From the NCBI GenBank assembly GCA_002686355.1, contig NZBV01000010.1, positions 1 to 21,283 of the forward strand: 21,283 nucleotides of DNA, written 5' to 3'. The position numbers and the translations under genes were made by a program. Positions within the stretch are counted from its first letter, which is position 1; every line of letters begins with the position of its first letter. Origin of the DNA: Candidatus Pacearchaeota archaeon. GTDB taxonomy: Archaea > Nanobdellota > Nanobdellia > Pacearchaeales > GW2011-AR1. Positions 1 to 7,772 of the stretch are shown here, in pieces. The notes below the pieces were generated by a model that was not told where the DNA came from, ran no database searches, and saw only the letters and a list, made by a program, of their open reading frames with translations.

Positions 1-66
1 AAGTTTAACAAATCAAAAAAAGCCATCTTGCAAATTCAAAAACATATTTCAGAGGTTTTGAAATGA
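1..66 (+). CDS. 3' end of an upstream gene, probably pilus-assembly ATPase (by context)
   Basis: Frame 1 is open from the window edge to a TGA at 64-66 and encodes 21 residues of a lysine-rich C-terminus ending EVLK. The stop overlaps the next gene's ATG in an ATGA arrangement (63-66), which suggests translational coupling in one operon. FlaJ/TadC-type membrane proteins are usually preceded by their GspE/FlaI/TadA secretion ATPase, so that is the likely identity. No ATPase motif lies within the visible part, so the identity rests on context alone. Confidence 0.5.
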   Translation, partial: KFNKSKKAILQIQKHISEVLK

Positions 67-1370
67 TTTCAAAAAGTTCAGATATTTTCTTAGAATTAAA
101 GAAAATAGTTTCAAGAATGAAAAAGATTGACTCAGAAATGACTCTCCTTAAAGAAAATTCAGAAGAAGGTGAAGGAAAACAAGCTATTGAGTCACAGTTA
201 AATTTGTTAAAAGAATCTCTCACAAAAGAGAACAAAAAACTAGAGAAAATCATTAATCAGTTGAAAGTTGCTCAACCGCTGGAGAAACCAAAAGTTCAGG
301 AAAAAGGGATAAAGGAGCCCAAAATAAGTTACCAACCAAAAAAAGAAAGTTTTTTGCCAAAATTCTTATCTTCAAAGGGAAGTAGTTTTTCTGACCTTGA
401 AAAACACACAGTAAAGAGAATCTGGAAGAAAGATAAGAAACCTGTGAAGAAAAAGATGGAAAAACCTAGCACATATATTAGACTAGCAAACAGAATCTTT
501 GCAGAAATTTCAGAAAAACTTGCAAACAAAGGAATATTTCGCGACTTAAGAAGAAATCTAATAAAATCAAATCTCCAGTTTGTTCCAAAAACTTATATTT
601 CAATTTCGTTTTTCACAGTTCTTCTTTCTGCAATATTTGGGATTTTTATGACTTTTTTCTTCCTGTTCTTCAATATCAGTTCAAAACTTCCGATAATAAC
701 CCTGGCTCTCGAATCCCTTGGGATTCGATTTCTAAAAGTCTTCTGGATATTGTTTGCTGTTCCGATTGTCACAATAATAGTTATGTATTATTATCCTTCA
801 CTTGAGAAAAAATCCCATGAAAACAAAGTTAATAGTGAGCTTCCTTTTGCAACTATTCACATGTCTGCTATTTCAGGTTCGATGATTGACCCTACAAAAA
901 TATTCAAAATTATAATCTCAACAGATGAATACCCCAACATAAGCAAGGAATTTACCAAACTTCTGAATCAGATTAATATCTATGGACAGGATTTAACCAG
1001 TGCATTGCGTGAGCTCTCATTTAACACTGCAAGTTCAAAACTTTCAGAACTTCTTAACGGACTCTCAACAACGATTAATTCAGGAGGGGACCTTGCAGAA
1101 TTTTTTAAGAAAAGGGCAGAGAGTTTGCTTTTCGAATATAAGATTGAAAGAGAAAAACAAACAAAAACAGCTGAGACTTTTATGGATATTTACATCAGTA
1201 TTGTTATTGCAGCTCCGATGATATTTATGCTCCTGCTTATGATGATGAAAATAAGTGGATTTGGAATTCCTCTTAGCTCTTCGATGATTTCATTAATCAT
1301 GGTTCTCGGAATAATCCTAATAAACATAGGCTTTCTTGTATTCTTACAACTAAAAAGCCCTGCCAAATAA
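63..1370 (+). CDS. FlaJ/TadC-like T2SSF-domain membrane protein with N-terminal coiled coil
   Basis: This is a 435-residue polytopic platform protein for an archaeal type IV pilus or archaellum-like machine. Such proteins sit in the membrane and couple the cytoplasmic secretion ATPase to pilin extrusion. Residues 1-70 are charged and heptad-like, consistent with a coiled coil, followed by a Lys/Pro-rich linker to about 135. Membrane segments are visible near 178-204, 226-246, 375-397 and 406-428. Between the two pairs lies the T2SSF cytoplasmic domain, about 255-365, with the family-typical stretch NSGGDLAEFF near 339-348. The start is fixed by the 4-nt overlap with the upstream stop. It is followed after 1 nt by a second T2SSF gene. 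The family assignment is firm; whether it makes a pilus, archaellum or secretion system cannot be told here. Confidence 0.85.
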   Translation: MISKSSDIFLELKKIVSRMKKIDSEMTLLKENSEEGEGKQAIESQLNLLKESLTKENKKLEKIINQLKVAQPLEKPKVQEKGIKEPKISYQPKKESFLPKFLSSKGSSFSDLEKHTVKRIWKKDKKPVKKKMEKPSTYIRLANRIFAEISEKLANKGIFRDLRRNLIKSNLQFVPKTYISISFFTVLLSAIFGIFMTFFFLFFNISSKLPIITLALESLGIRFLKVFWILFAVPIVTIIVMYYYPSLEKKSHENKVNSELPFATIHMSAISGSMIDPTKIFKIIISTDEYPNISKEFTKLLNQINIYGQDLTSALRELSFNTASSKLSELLNGLSTTINSGGDLAEFFKKRAESLLFEYKIEREKQTKTAETFMDIYISIVIAAPMIFMLLLMMMKISGFGIPLSSSMISLIMVLGIILINIGFLVFLQLKSPAK

Positions 1371-1371
1371 A

Positions 1372-2193
1372 ATGGAAATAAAAAAGAGACACATCGTTGG
1401 AATTGCCTTTGGGGTAATCACAGTCATCTCTTCTCTGTTTGCGATTGGAACTGAGTTTTTCTTTTTTATAATTGGGATGGGGATTCTAATCGGGGTTTCA
1501 CCATTTGTATTCACTATAATCAATGAGAATCGAATTGCCACAGAAAAAGAGGAAATGTTTTTAGAGTTTGCAAGAAATCTCATTGAGAGTGTCAAGACAG
1601 GAACTCCAGTAAGCAAGAGCATAATCAATGTCAAAAATAAATCTTATGGGGTTCTTAGTGAAAATGTGAAAAAACTGGCAAACCAGATTTATCTTGGGAT
1701 TCCGCTTAATACTGCATTAAATACTTTTGCCAAGGATGTTAATAATACTACAATCTCCAGGGCACTGACTTTAATTGGAAATGCTGAAAGGGCAGGAGGG
1801 GAAATCGGAGAAATTCTAGAGTCTGTCACAGAAGCAGTTAGTATGTCAGATAAATTAAAGAAAGAAAGAAAGACAACTATATCTACTTTGGTGATTCAGG
1901 GTTATATTATCTTTTTTATCTTTATTGGGATTATACTTGTTATGCAATTTAAAATTCTTCCAATGATTTCTGGTATTGCAGATACAAAGATAGGAGATAT
2001 TGGAGGAGAAACAGTTAGTGCAGAAGAGATGGCTAATGCCTTTTTGTACTTGCTTTTGGTTCAGGGTTTTTTTAGTGGACTTACAATTGGGAAACTGGCA
2101 GAAGGTCAAATCAAATCAGGAATCAGGCATTCGTTTGCTCTGATGTTTATGTCTTTCATAGCTTCTACCGGAGCAAATATAATCTGGGGTTGA
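1372..2193 (+). CDS. Second T2SSF-domain (TadC/FlaJ-like) membrane protein
   Basis: This 273-residue protein begins 1 nt after the stop of the preceding T2SSF gene, so the pair is clearly co-transcribed. Two membrane segments occur near 8-26 and 31-51, then a cytoplasmic T2SSF-type domain (about 60-165) with the signature stretch AERAGGEIGEILESV near 138-152. Three further hydrophobic segments follow near 172-196, 222-240 and 250-270. It lacks the coiled-coil extension of its neighbour and resembles TadC in a TadB/TadC pair. The two proteins probably form a heteromeric membrane platform for a type IV pilus-like apparatus. The domain assignment is confident; the specific apparatus and substrate are unknown. 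Confidence 0.85.
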   Translation: MEIKKRHIVGIAFGVITVISSLFAIGTEFFFFIIGMGILIGVSPFVFTIINENRIATEKEEMFLEFARNLIESVKTGTPVSKSIINVKNKSYGVLSENVKKLANQIYLGIPLNTALNTFAKDVNNTTISRALTLIGNAERAGGEIGEILESVTEAVSMSDKLKKERKTTISTLVIQGYIIFFIFIGIILVMQFKILPMISGIADTKIGDIGGETVSAEEMANAFLYLLLVQGFFSGLTIGKLAEGQIKSGIRHSFALMFMSFIASTGANIIWG

Positions 2194-2246
2194 AATGAGG
2201 GGTTATCTCAAAACGATATTGGGATGATTCTATTTATGAAATTGCG

Positions 2247-2300
2247 TGCCCTCTCCCACGATTAAGAAAATGTTCCTTTATTCTAAAAACCGAGAAGGGC
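2247..2300 (+). other. Imperfect long hairpin in the intergenic gap before the pilin-like gene
   Basis: TGCCCTCTC at 2247-2255 can pair with GAGAAGGGCA at 2291-2300 as nine base pairs with a single bulged A, closing a loop of about 35 nt. It lies in the 206-nt gap 2194-2399 between the T2SSF pair and the prepilin-like gene. A TATA-like AATATAAAAAG follows near 2309-2321. It may be a leader or intergenic RNA structure, or chance. No known RNA family is recognised. Confidence 0.3.
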
Positions 2301-2399
2301 ATATTATTAAAATATAAAAAGCCTCTTAGATAATCTATAGTATAAAGAAGAGCAAGAATTTTTATTGAATGAGAAAATCTTGCTACGCTTTCCATTAAA

Positions 2400-3128
2400 A
2401 TGAAAAAGAGGATAAAAAGTAAGAAAGGCTCGCATATTGGGATTGTACTGTCTTTTGCAATTTTTGTGGTTTTCTTGATTTTTATTGTTTCTTCCTTAAA
2501 TCCTATGATAAAAACCCAGCGAAGCAAGCAAAATGTATTAGACAGATTAAAAGTGAATGTAGGAGACTTTTCTATCGAAGAAATGACTACTTTTGTGATT
2601 GAAATTAATGGGATAGACCCAAATAAAGATTGTATCAAAGTGCAGAACATTTTGGATGATATCCCAAGTGAGGGAAATTTGACAATTAAAGATGACTCGG
2701 ACAAAGTGAGAAATTATTCTATTGAAGAACAGGCACTTGTAATTGAAGTGGGCTATCTCTTTAGTGGATTTTTGAAAATTTATTCTTCAGAAGGACTGGA
2801 TTCTTCAATAGGAAGTGTAGGAGGTGGATGTGAACCAATAACCCAATATGATTTTAGTTCAATAAGGACAAAAGAATACATCACGCAAAATTCAGTAGAA
2901 GAACTGTTAAGCAATTATAATAATGATTATGAAATCCTGAAAAATGAATTTGAGATTCCGGAAGGGACAGAATTTGGTTTTAGTTTTGTCTATAACAATG
3001 GAACAGAGGTTGGAACAGAATATCCTTCTTCGGAATCAATGAATATATATCTGGATAGTGCTTATATGCAATATGTGGACAGCAATGCAAATTTAAATAT
3101 GGGTTTGTTAAAAGTATGGGTATGGTGA
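2400..3128 (+). CDS. Prepilin-like membrane-anchored protein
   Basis: This is a 242-residue protein with one N-terminal membrane segment (about 13-33) preceded by a strongly basic n-region ending KSKKG. This matches archaeal class III (prepilin) signal peptides, which are cut after the Gly before the hydrophobic stretch, here Gly10. The remaining roughly 205 residues are acidic and predicted extracytoplasmic, with two Cys (about residues 80 and 142). It sits directly downstream of two T2SSF genes and overlaps the start of a second prepilin-like gene. It is therefore probably a structural or minor pilin or pseudopilin of the same apparatus. It has no similarity I can name. The start is the first ATG of the frame, and a TATA-like TTTTTATTGA lies at 2359-2368. 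Confidence 0.75.
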   Translation: MKKRIKSKKGSHIGIVLSFAIFVVFLIFIVSSLNPMIKTQRSKQNVLDRLKVNVGDFSIEEMTTFVIEINGIDPNKDCIKVQNILDDIPSEGNLTIKDDSDKVRNYSIEEQALVIEVGYLFSGFLKIYSSEGLDSSIGSVGGGCEPITQYDFSSIRTKEYITQNSVEELLSNYNNDYEILKNEFEIPEGTEFGFSFVYNNGTEVGTEYPSSESMNIYLDSAYMQYVDSNANLNMGLLKVWVW

Positions 3129-3559
3129 TCAAAAACAAGAGAGGATGGATAAGAATTCTTGAAGCATTTTTTGTAATTGTCTTGATAACAGGAGTTCTCC
3201 TGGTTGCAATTGGTCAAGATATCACTAATGATAAAAATTCTGAAAAAGTTTATGAAGAAAGTAATTCTATTTTACAGGCAATTCAACTGGATAAAAGTTT
3301 ACGTGAGAAAATTCTGGTGGCAACCTCTCCAGTGGAATGGGAAGATTTTGAATCGACTAATCTAGCAGAACTAAAAACCTTTGTCATTGGCAGGACACCT
3401 AATTACTTAAATTGTTCTGCAAAAATTTGCATAATTGGCGAGGATTGCATAATAAATCAAAACATCAGCAATAATATCTACACAAGTTCTACAGGCATAT
3501 ATGCAACCAAGGATACATACGCTCCAAAACAATTAAAATTATTTTGTTGGGAAGATTAA
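3116..3559 (+). CDS. Small prepilin-like membrane-anchored protein
   Basis: This 147-residue protein has the N-terminal pattern KNKRG, then WIRILEAFF, then a long hydrophobic stretch to about residue 33. A Gly after basic residues, a hydrophobic helix and a Glu early in that helix (sixth residue after the Gly) recall the type IV pilin processing site, in which a conserved Glu lies at position 5 of the mature helix. The rest is a soluble domain with four Cys clustered at about 103-141, possibly disulfide-bonded outside the cell. It overlaps the upstream gene by 13 nt. A start two codons later (ATG at 3122, overlapping the upstream TGA) is equally plausible. It likely completes the pilus-like operon with its neighbours. 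No specific family is recognised. Confidence 0.75.
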   Translation: MGMVIKNKRGWIRILEAFFVIVLITGVLLVAIGQDITNDKNSEKVYEESNSILQAIQLDKSLREKILVATSPVEWEDFESTNLAELKTFVIGRTPNYLNCSAKICIIGEDCIINQNISNNIYTSSTGIYATKDTYAPKQLKLFCWED

Positions 3560-3567
3560 TAAATAAT
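3556..3567 (+). promoter_or_regulatory. TATA-like box for the archease gene
   Basis: TTAATAAATAAT is centred about 24 nt before the archease ATG at 3585. This is the spacing expected when transcription starts at or next to the start codon (leaderless mRNA). It overlaps the end of the upstream pilin-like gene. Confidence 0.45.
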
Positions 3568-3584
3568 CTTATTCTTATTTGTTT

Positions 3585-4004
3585 ATGAAATTCAAATTCC
3601 TTGAGCATACAGCAGATGTAAAGTTCCAGGCATTTGGAAATTCGCTTGAAGAAGTTTTTGTGAATTCTGCAATGGCATTGAAAAAAACTATTATTGGGGA
3701 GGAAAAGATTAAAGTAAAAGAATCTGAAGAAAAGAGAGTTGAATCTAAAGGGGAAGATATTGAAGCTTTGCTTTATGATTTTTTAGAAGAGTTTCTTTAT
3801 CTGCTTGATGCTGAAGATTTTTTGATTAGTAAAATTAAAGAGTTGGAAATAAATGAGAAAAACTTAACCTTGAAAGCAGTAATTTCAGGAGGCAAAGCAA
3901 GCAATTATAATTTTACCAATGATGTTAAAGCAATAACATTTAATGGAATGTTTGTCAAAAAAGCCAGAGACAAATGGGTGGCCCAAGTTGTTCTAGATGT
4001 TTAG
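3585..4004 (+). CDS. Archease, RtcB cofactor
   Basis: This is a 139-residue archease, the protein that activates the RNA ligase RtcB by promoting guanylylation and multiple turnover and by broadening NTP use. The N-terminus FLEHTADV carries the family's conserved Asp (Asp11). The protein ends in the hallmark VVLDV (Asp138); these acidic residues belong to the metal site. The motif usually read as KAVTYHG appears here as KAITFNG, so Asn120 stands where His is common. Length is normal. A TTG two codons upstream (3579) is in frame, but the ATG at 3585 fits both the family N-terminus and the TATA spacing. The next confident gene on this strand is rtcB, its functional partner. Confidence 0.95.
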   Translation: MKFKFLEHTADVKFQAFGNSLEEVFVNSAMALKKTIIGEEKIKVKESEEKRVESKGEDIEALLYDFLEEFLYLLDAEDFLISKIKELEINEKNLTLKAVISGGKASNYNFTNDVKAITFNGMFVKKARDKWVAQVVLDV

Positions 4005-4302
4005 ATTTTAATTTGATTCTTCCTTTTGTTAGAAGCAAATATTCTAAAATTACCTTTTCTAAATTTCCTGGGGATTCAAACGGACTTGCAAACCCTCTTC
4101 CTAGTTCTGTGATCTGGGCTTGAGAGTTTTCTGAATCATAATTTATCATTCTTATAAGATAACTAAAAAATCCATCAGGGAAGGGATAATAATACAAACT
4201 TGATACAATTCCATAATCTCTTGCTAAGTTTTCCAATCTCTTAATTTTTCCAATGATGGTTTTATGGGAGATAATTCTTGATTTACTGTTCTTTCTCGAC
4301 AA
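3955..4302 (-). CDS. Doubtful ORF antisense to the archease 3' end; possible remnant
   Basis: A 115-codon frame on the minus strand fills the otherwise empty gap between archease and rtcB and overlaps the last 50 nt of archease tail-to-tail. Its composition looks protein-like: a basic N-terminus, then a region with YYYPFPDGFFSYL near residues 37-49, and a charged Lys-rich C-terminus. It has no ATG or GTG start near its beginning: only a TTG at 4300-4302, with a stop (4324-4326) eight codons upstream. This could be a TTG-started small gene, the 3' remnant of a decayed gene, or a chance frame. No family is recognised. Confidence 0.3.
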   Translation of the reverse strand: MSRKNSKSRIISHKTIIGKIKRLENLARDYGIVSSLYYYPFPDGFFSYLIRMINYDSENSQAQITELGRGFASPFESPGNLEKVILEYLLLTKGRIKLKSKHLEQLGPPICLWLF

Positions 4303-4356
4303 AAAAGATATCTTAATAAGGCTTTATCAGGAGTGCTTGTATTCATAAATATCCTG

Positions 4357-4385
4357 ATCTAAAAATTATGTTTAAACATTTAGAT
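4357..4385. promoter_or_regulatory. Inverted repeat upstream of rtcB (possible operator)
   Basis: ATCTAAA at 4357-4363 is the exact reverse complement of TTTAGAT at 4379-4385. A second palindrome, ATGTTTAAACAT, lies inside at 4368-4379. The element ends 8 nt before the likely rtcB TATA box, where an archaeal activator or repressor could act. AT-rich DNA makes such repeats common, so this is only suggestive. Confidence 0.35.
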
Positions 4386-4392
4386 AGGAAAG

Positions 4393-4402
4393 TATTAATA
4401 TT
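4393..4402 (+). promoter_or_regulatory. TATA-like box for rtcB
   Basis: TATTAATATT is centred about 25 nt before the rtcB ATG at 4422, again consistent with a leaderless transcript. Confidence 0.45.
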
Positions 4403-4421
4403 GTTTAATCTATGAAAATTC

Positions 4422-5831
4422 ATGAAACCAAAAAAAATATCAGAAAATATTTATGAAATTTCTAAGGAAAAAGAAATGAATGTTCCTATTAAAATTTTTT
4501 CCAGTGATAAGCTTATTGAGCAGATGCAACAGGATGATACTCTCAAACAAGCCGTAAACATGGCAAAGATGCCCGGAATTATCAAAAATGTTGTTGTGTT
4601 GCCTGACGGGCATCAGGGTTATGGGGCTCCAATAGGTTCTGCTGCTGCTTTTGATTTGAAAAAAGGGGTAATATCCCCAGGAGCAACTGGTTTTGACATA
4701 AATTGTGGAGTAAGAGTTTTAACAACAGAGATAAATAAAAAAGAGTTTATGTCTTCAAGAGAGAAAGTTTTACATGACATTAAAAGGACAATTCCTTCTG
4801 GACTAGGAAGAGGTGGTGAGAGGTATTCAAGAGAAATAATCAAAGAAATTTTAGTTAAAGGTTGCTATTGGGCTCTTGAAAAAGGAATGGCAACTCAAAA
4901 GGATATAGAAAGAACAGAAGAAAATGGAAGAATGGAAGGGGTTAATATTGAAGATGTTTCAGACAGAGCAATTTCCCGGGGTCTCCCGCAGCTTGGGACC
5001 TTAGGAGCTGGTAATCATTTTGTTGACATCCAGGTTGTTGATGAGATTTATGATGAACAAATTGCAGAAATTTTTAATCTAAAAAAAGACAGCATTTGTT
5101 TTATGATTCATTGTGGTTCTCGAGGGTTAGGACATCAGGTTGCAAGTGATTATATCAAGGCGATTGAACAGGGACATGGTTCTAAGAATTTTCCTGATCG
5201 TGAACTTGGTTATGTCCCAATTAACAATGAATTAGGGAAAAAATATTTTTCTGCAATGAAAGCATCTGTTAATTTTGCTTTTTGTAACCGACAGGTAATT
5301 ATGCATAAGATTCAAAAATTGTTAAAGAGATATTTCCCAAAATCAAAAACTCAGTTATTGTATGATGTTGCTCATAATATCTCTAAAATTGAAGAACATA
5401 GAGTTAATGGCAATTCAAAAGAAGTTCTTGTTGTTAGAAAAGGTGCAACACGAAGTTTTGGTCCTGGTCGTGAAGAAGTTGTAGATGTTTACAGAAAAGT
5501 TGGGCAACCTGTTATAATCCCAGGAAGCATGTCAACACCTTCCTTTATTTTAAGTGGAACAAAAAAGGCAGAAGAAATATCTTTTGGTTCAAGTGCTCAT
5601 GGAGCAGGACGAGCACATAGCAGAGCCTGGGCACATAAATCTTTGAATGCTAAACAAGTAAAAGAAAAACTCTCTGAGAAAGATATAATTCTCGAGGGAA
5701 GCTTTAAAGGAACAATTGAAGAATCTGAGTTTTCATATAAGGATGTTGAAGAAGTCATAGACATAACCCATGATTCAGGGATCTCAAAAAAAATAGCAAA
5801 ATTAATACCTATTGCAGTAATGATTGGATAA
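4422..5831 (+). CDS. rtcB: RNA-splicing ligase RtcB
   Basis: This 469-residue RtcB joins 2',3'-cyclic-phosphate (or 3'-phosphate) and 5'-hydroxyl RNA ends using GTP and Mn2+. In archaea it seals tRNA exons after intron removal and also acts in RNA repair. All hallmark residues are present: DINCGVR (Asp92, Cys95), GNHF (His199), HCGSRGLGH (His230), VAHN (His318), and SSAHGAGR, whose His393 corresponds to the guanylylated histidine. Length is close to the usual archaeal 480 and no intein is present. The start has family-typical sequence and a TATA-like box 25 nt upstream. It lies beside archease, its activator, so the pair forms a functional unit although each seems to have its own promoter. 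Confidence 0.97.
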   Translation: MKPKKISENIYEISKEKEMNVPIKIFSSDKLIEQMQQDDTLKQAVNMAKMPGIIKNVVVLPDGHQGYGAPIGSAAAFDLKKGVISPGATGFDINCGVRVLTTEINKKEFMSSREKVLHDIKRTIPSGLGRGGERYSREIIKEILVKGCYWALEKGMATQKDIERTEENGRMEGVNIEDVSDRAISRGLPQLGTLGAGNHFVDIQVVDEIYDEQIAEIFNLKKDSICFMIHCGSRGLGHQVASDYIKAIEQGHGSKNFPDRELGYVPINNELGKKYFSAMKASVNFAFCNRQVIMHKIQKLLKRYFPKSKTQLLYDVAHNISKIEEHRVNGNSKEVLVVRKGATRSFGPGREEVVDVYRKVGQPVIIPGSMSTPSFILSGTKKAEEISFGSSAHGAGRAHSRAWAHKSLNAKQVKEKLSEKDIILEGSFKGTIEESEFSYKDVEEVIDITHDSGISKKIAKLIPIAVMIG

Positions 5832-5865
5832 TTTTGAAAAATAGCAATGCTTCTCTTACATAGGA

Positions 5866-6163
5866 ATGGACAAAGAGTGAATTATTTGCACTATTAATAT
5901 TATTAACAGATTTTTTAGTTATAGGAACTTACATCCCTTTTACAAGATTTGCAATTATCAGTTTCTCAAGTGGCATTGATTATGCTACTCACACTATTTT
6001 AGTTATAGTCAGTAATCATACGATGACATTGCAGGAAGCGATTGATAATGGGGATTTTTGTGCGGATTGTAATGATGGAATTAAGAATGGTTATGAAACA
6101 AGAGTAAATTGTGGAGGCCCTTGTCCTGCGTGTGCACTTTCTTGTATAATGAATGCTGTGTAG
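5866..6163 (+). pseudogene. Decayed gene for a secreted repeat protein (paralog of the gene at 7773)
   Basis: An ATG at 5866 opens MDKE and stops at once, but in the next frame an open stretch runs to a TAG at 6161. It encodes a hydrophobic segment, then a copy of the repeat unit of the 7773 gene (HTMTLQEAIDNGDFC). A cysteine motif of the form CNDGIKNGYE...CGGPCPAC follows. Beyond the TAG, a third frame continues Cys-rich (NECCVEN) to a TGA at 6214-6216. At least one frameshift at each end, and no usable start in the main frame, mark it as broken. It shares a 37-nt perfect match with the 7773 gene. The 505-nt gap 5832-6336 holds only this remnant and the next gene's promoter. Confidence 0.65.
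6026..6062 (+). repeat. 37-nt exact direct repeat, copy 1
   Basis: This is identical base for base to 8172-8208. It lies in the decayed gene and encodes the core of the TLQEAIDNGDFC repeat unit. The identity ends abruptly on both sides. Confidence 0.85.
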
Positions 6164-6307
6164 AGAATATGCAGGCGAGTTGGGAACAGATTAGAAAGAT
6201 ACCGATTAGGGCTTGACGGCTGTTGATTGATATGCAACTCTGTCTATGCTGTGATTTAGTACAATATGTATGTTATAGTGTCCTTAAAAAAATTAAACTA
6301 AGATAAA

Positions 6308-6316
6308 TTTATAAAA
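6308..6316 (+). promoter_or_regulatory. TATA box for the Cys-rich membrane protein gene
   Basis: TTTATAAAA is centred 25 nt before the ATG at 6337. It is one of the clearest TATA boxes in the window and implies a leaderless or nearly leaderless mRNA. Confidence 0.65.
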
Positions 6317-6336
6317 CAATCCTTCTTACAAGAGCT

Positions 6337-7728
6337 ATGGAAAGAAAGGGGGTTATAATAGTATTTTTTCTAGTAATATTTTTATCGGGAATTATTTCTG
6401 CTGAAAATTGCGCAATTGTTGAGAGGGATTCTTGCACAGGAGAAAATCACATTGTAATGGGAGTATCTGCTGAAACAGATGCCCACGGAGAGGTTGCAGA
6501 CCAAAACAATTATGATTATGTTCTTTGTTGTGATCTTGGAACAGGCAACACAACATGCAACGGGGAAAACAAGATTATTGGTCTTGAAAACACGACAAAT
6601 TCTCATGCAGAAGTTGGAGCTGGAATCACTTATACAAATGATATTTGTTATGAAAATTTGGATTGCATAAACAAGATGGCATGTAATTCTTTAGAAATGG
6701 GGATTCTTTCTTTGTCAGATTTAATCGACGCGCACATTGGAAGAGCAGGAGATTATTCAATTAAAATATGTTGTTCTGGTATGTGTGAGGAAGGAGAAGA
6801 ATATGTTGAGAACCAGTGTACCATAGCACAGGCAGCCTACTGGGCAGATTCAGATGGAAATCACATAACTCATCAAGATGTTTTGGTTGAAAACACACAA
6901 ATCATACTTGTACTTAGTAATTCAAGACTAAGCCAGGGAACAGAAGTCACGTTTAAAATTTATGAGCAAGATCCTCTTCTCCCAGATTTAATAAGGTCTC
7001 TAAATGGCATTGTAGACGATAATGAAACTGCAAACATCATATGGACAGTAACTCAAGCAGACTTAGATGCGACAGGAGAAACTGATTTTGATGGTTTCTA
7101 CTTTGAAGTAAATGGTGAATCCAGTAATCTCCTGAGTCTAACCTTGGTGAATGTGAGCAGTTGCGGTTTTGCTACCTTATGCGGTGATTATAAATTCCAG
7201 CAAGAATGTGAATCAGACATTTGTAATGTTGGAGAGTTCAGTATTGAAAGCAAGGATTCAGAAATTTCATGTGATGAAATTGAGACAGATTCAGAAGGTT
7301 GTCAAATATGGGCTTCTTGCGGATGCTCGTGGATGGATAATACTTGCATTTCTAAAAAAACAGAAAACATTCAGCCAGATTGTGAACCAGAAGGCAACCC
7401 CTCTGAGATAGGAAGTTGTTTTTATGGTGAATCTACAACTGATGATTGTGAAGATGGTTTTTTGAGTTATTCGTGGGAAAGCGCATGGAGTTGGGGGATA
7501 GATAATATTTTTGATAACAATCCTGGCAGCGAAGGAACCTACATATTAGGGAATGATTCAAAATGGCATTATGACCCAAACTTAAGATCAGATAGTTGCA
7601 CTGGTGGAAGTAAGACAGTTCCTTGCCCTGTACAGATAAGATTGCCGTTCTTTGGAATATTCAATATTGTTTCTGTAATGATATTAGTTGGATTGATTTA
7701 TTACTTAATTAAAAGAGAAAGAGACTAA
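6337..7728 (+). CDS. Cys-rich secreted protein with three internal repeats and C-terminal membrane anchor
   Basis: This 463-residue protein has a signal peptide (residues 1-22, ending ISA before ENC) and a C-terminal membrane helix (about 437-458) followed by KRERD. It should therefore sit on the outer face of the membrane. The N-terminal part holds three related units of about 40 residues, starting near 33, 74 and 116. Each has Cys/Gly/Asn, then a hydrophobic stretch with I or V, then an AH pair (49-50 DAH, 89-91 SHA, 131-133 DAH), then a Tyr or hydrophobic run to C or CC. The middle region (about 170-275) looks like a beta-sandwich, and the region before the anchor is Cys/Trp-rich. It has its own TATA box and neighbours another secreted protein. 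The function is unknown; a surface or adhesion role is inferred. Confidence 0.85.
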   Translation: MERKGVIIVFFLVIFLSGIISAENCAIVERDSCTGENHIVMGVSAETDAHGEVADQNNYDYVLCCDLGTGNTTCNGENKIIGLENTTNSHAEVGAGITYTNDICYENLDCINKMACNSLEMGILSLSDLIDAHIGRAGDYSIKICCSGMCEEGEEYVENQCTIAQAAYWADSDGNHITHQDVLVENTQIILVLSNSRLSQGTEVTFKIYEQDPLLPDLIRSLNGIVDDNETANIIWTVTQADLDATGETDFDGFYFEVNGESSNLLSLTLVNVSSCGFATLCGDYKFQQECESDICNVGEFSIESKDSEISCDEIETDSEGCQIWASCGCSWMDNTCISKKTENIQPDCEPEGNPSEIGSCFYGESTTDDCEDGFLSYSWESAWSWGIDNIFDNNPGSEGTYILGNDSKWHYDPNLRSDSCTGGSKTVPCPVQIRLPFFGIFNIVSVMILVGLIYYLIKRERD

Positions 7729-7742
7729 ATCGGGATAAGAAA

Positions 7743-7751
7743 TTTTATAAA
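7743..7751 (+). promoter_or_regulatory. TATA box for the TSP1-domain protein gene
   Basis: TTTTATAAA is centred about 26 nt before the ATG at 7773, so this gene is probably transcribed separately as a leaderless mRNA. Confidence 0.65.
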
Positions 7752-7772
7752 GGCCAAGGTTATGAGGATACT

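Noticed and set aside
2234..2704. 156-codon minus-strand ORF over the pilin-like gene start
   Set aside because: It overlaps the well-supported prepilin-like gene, has no family features, and its composition reflects the complement of the real coding strand.
3579..3584. TTG start for archease two codons upstream
   Set aside because: The ATG at 3585 gives the family-typical N-terminus and correct TATA spacing.
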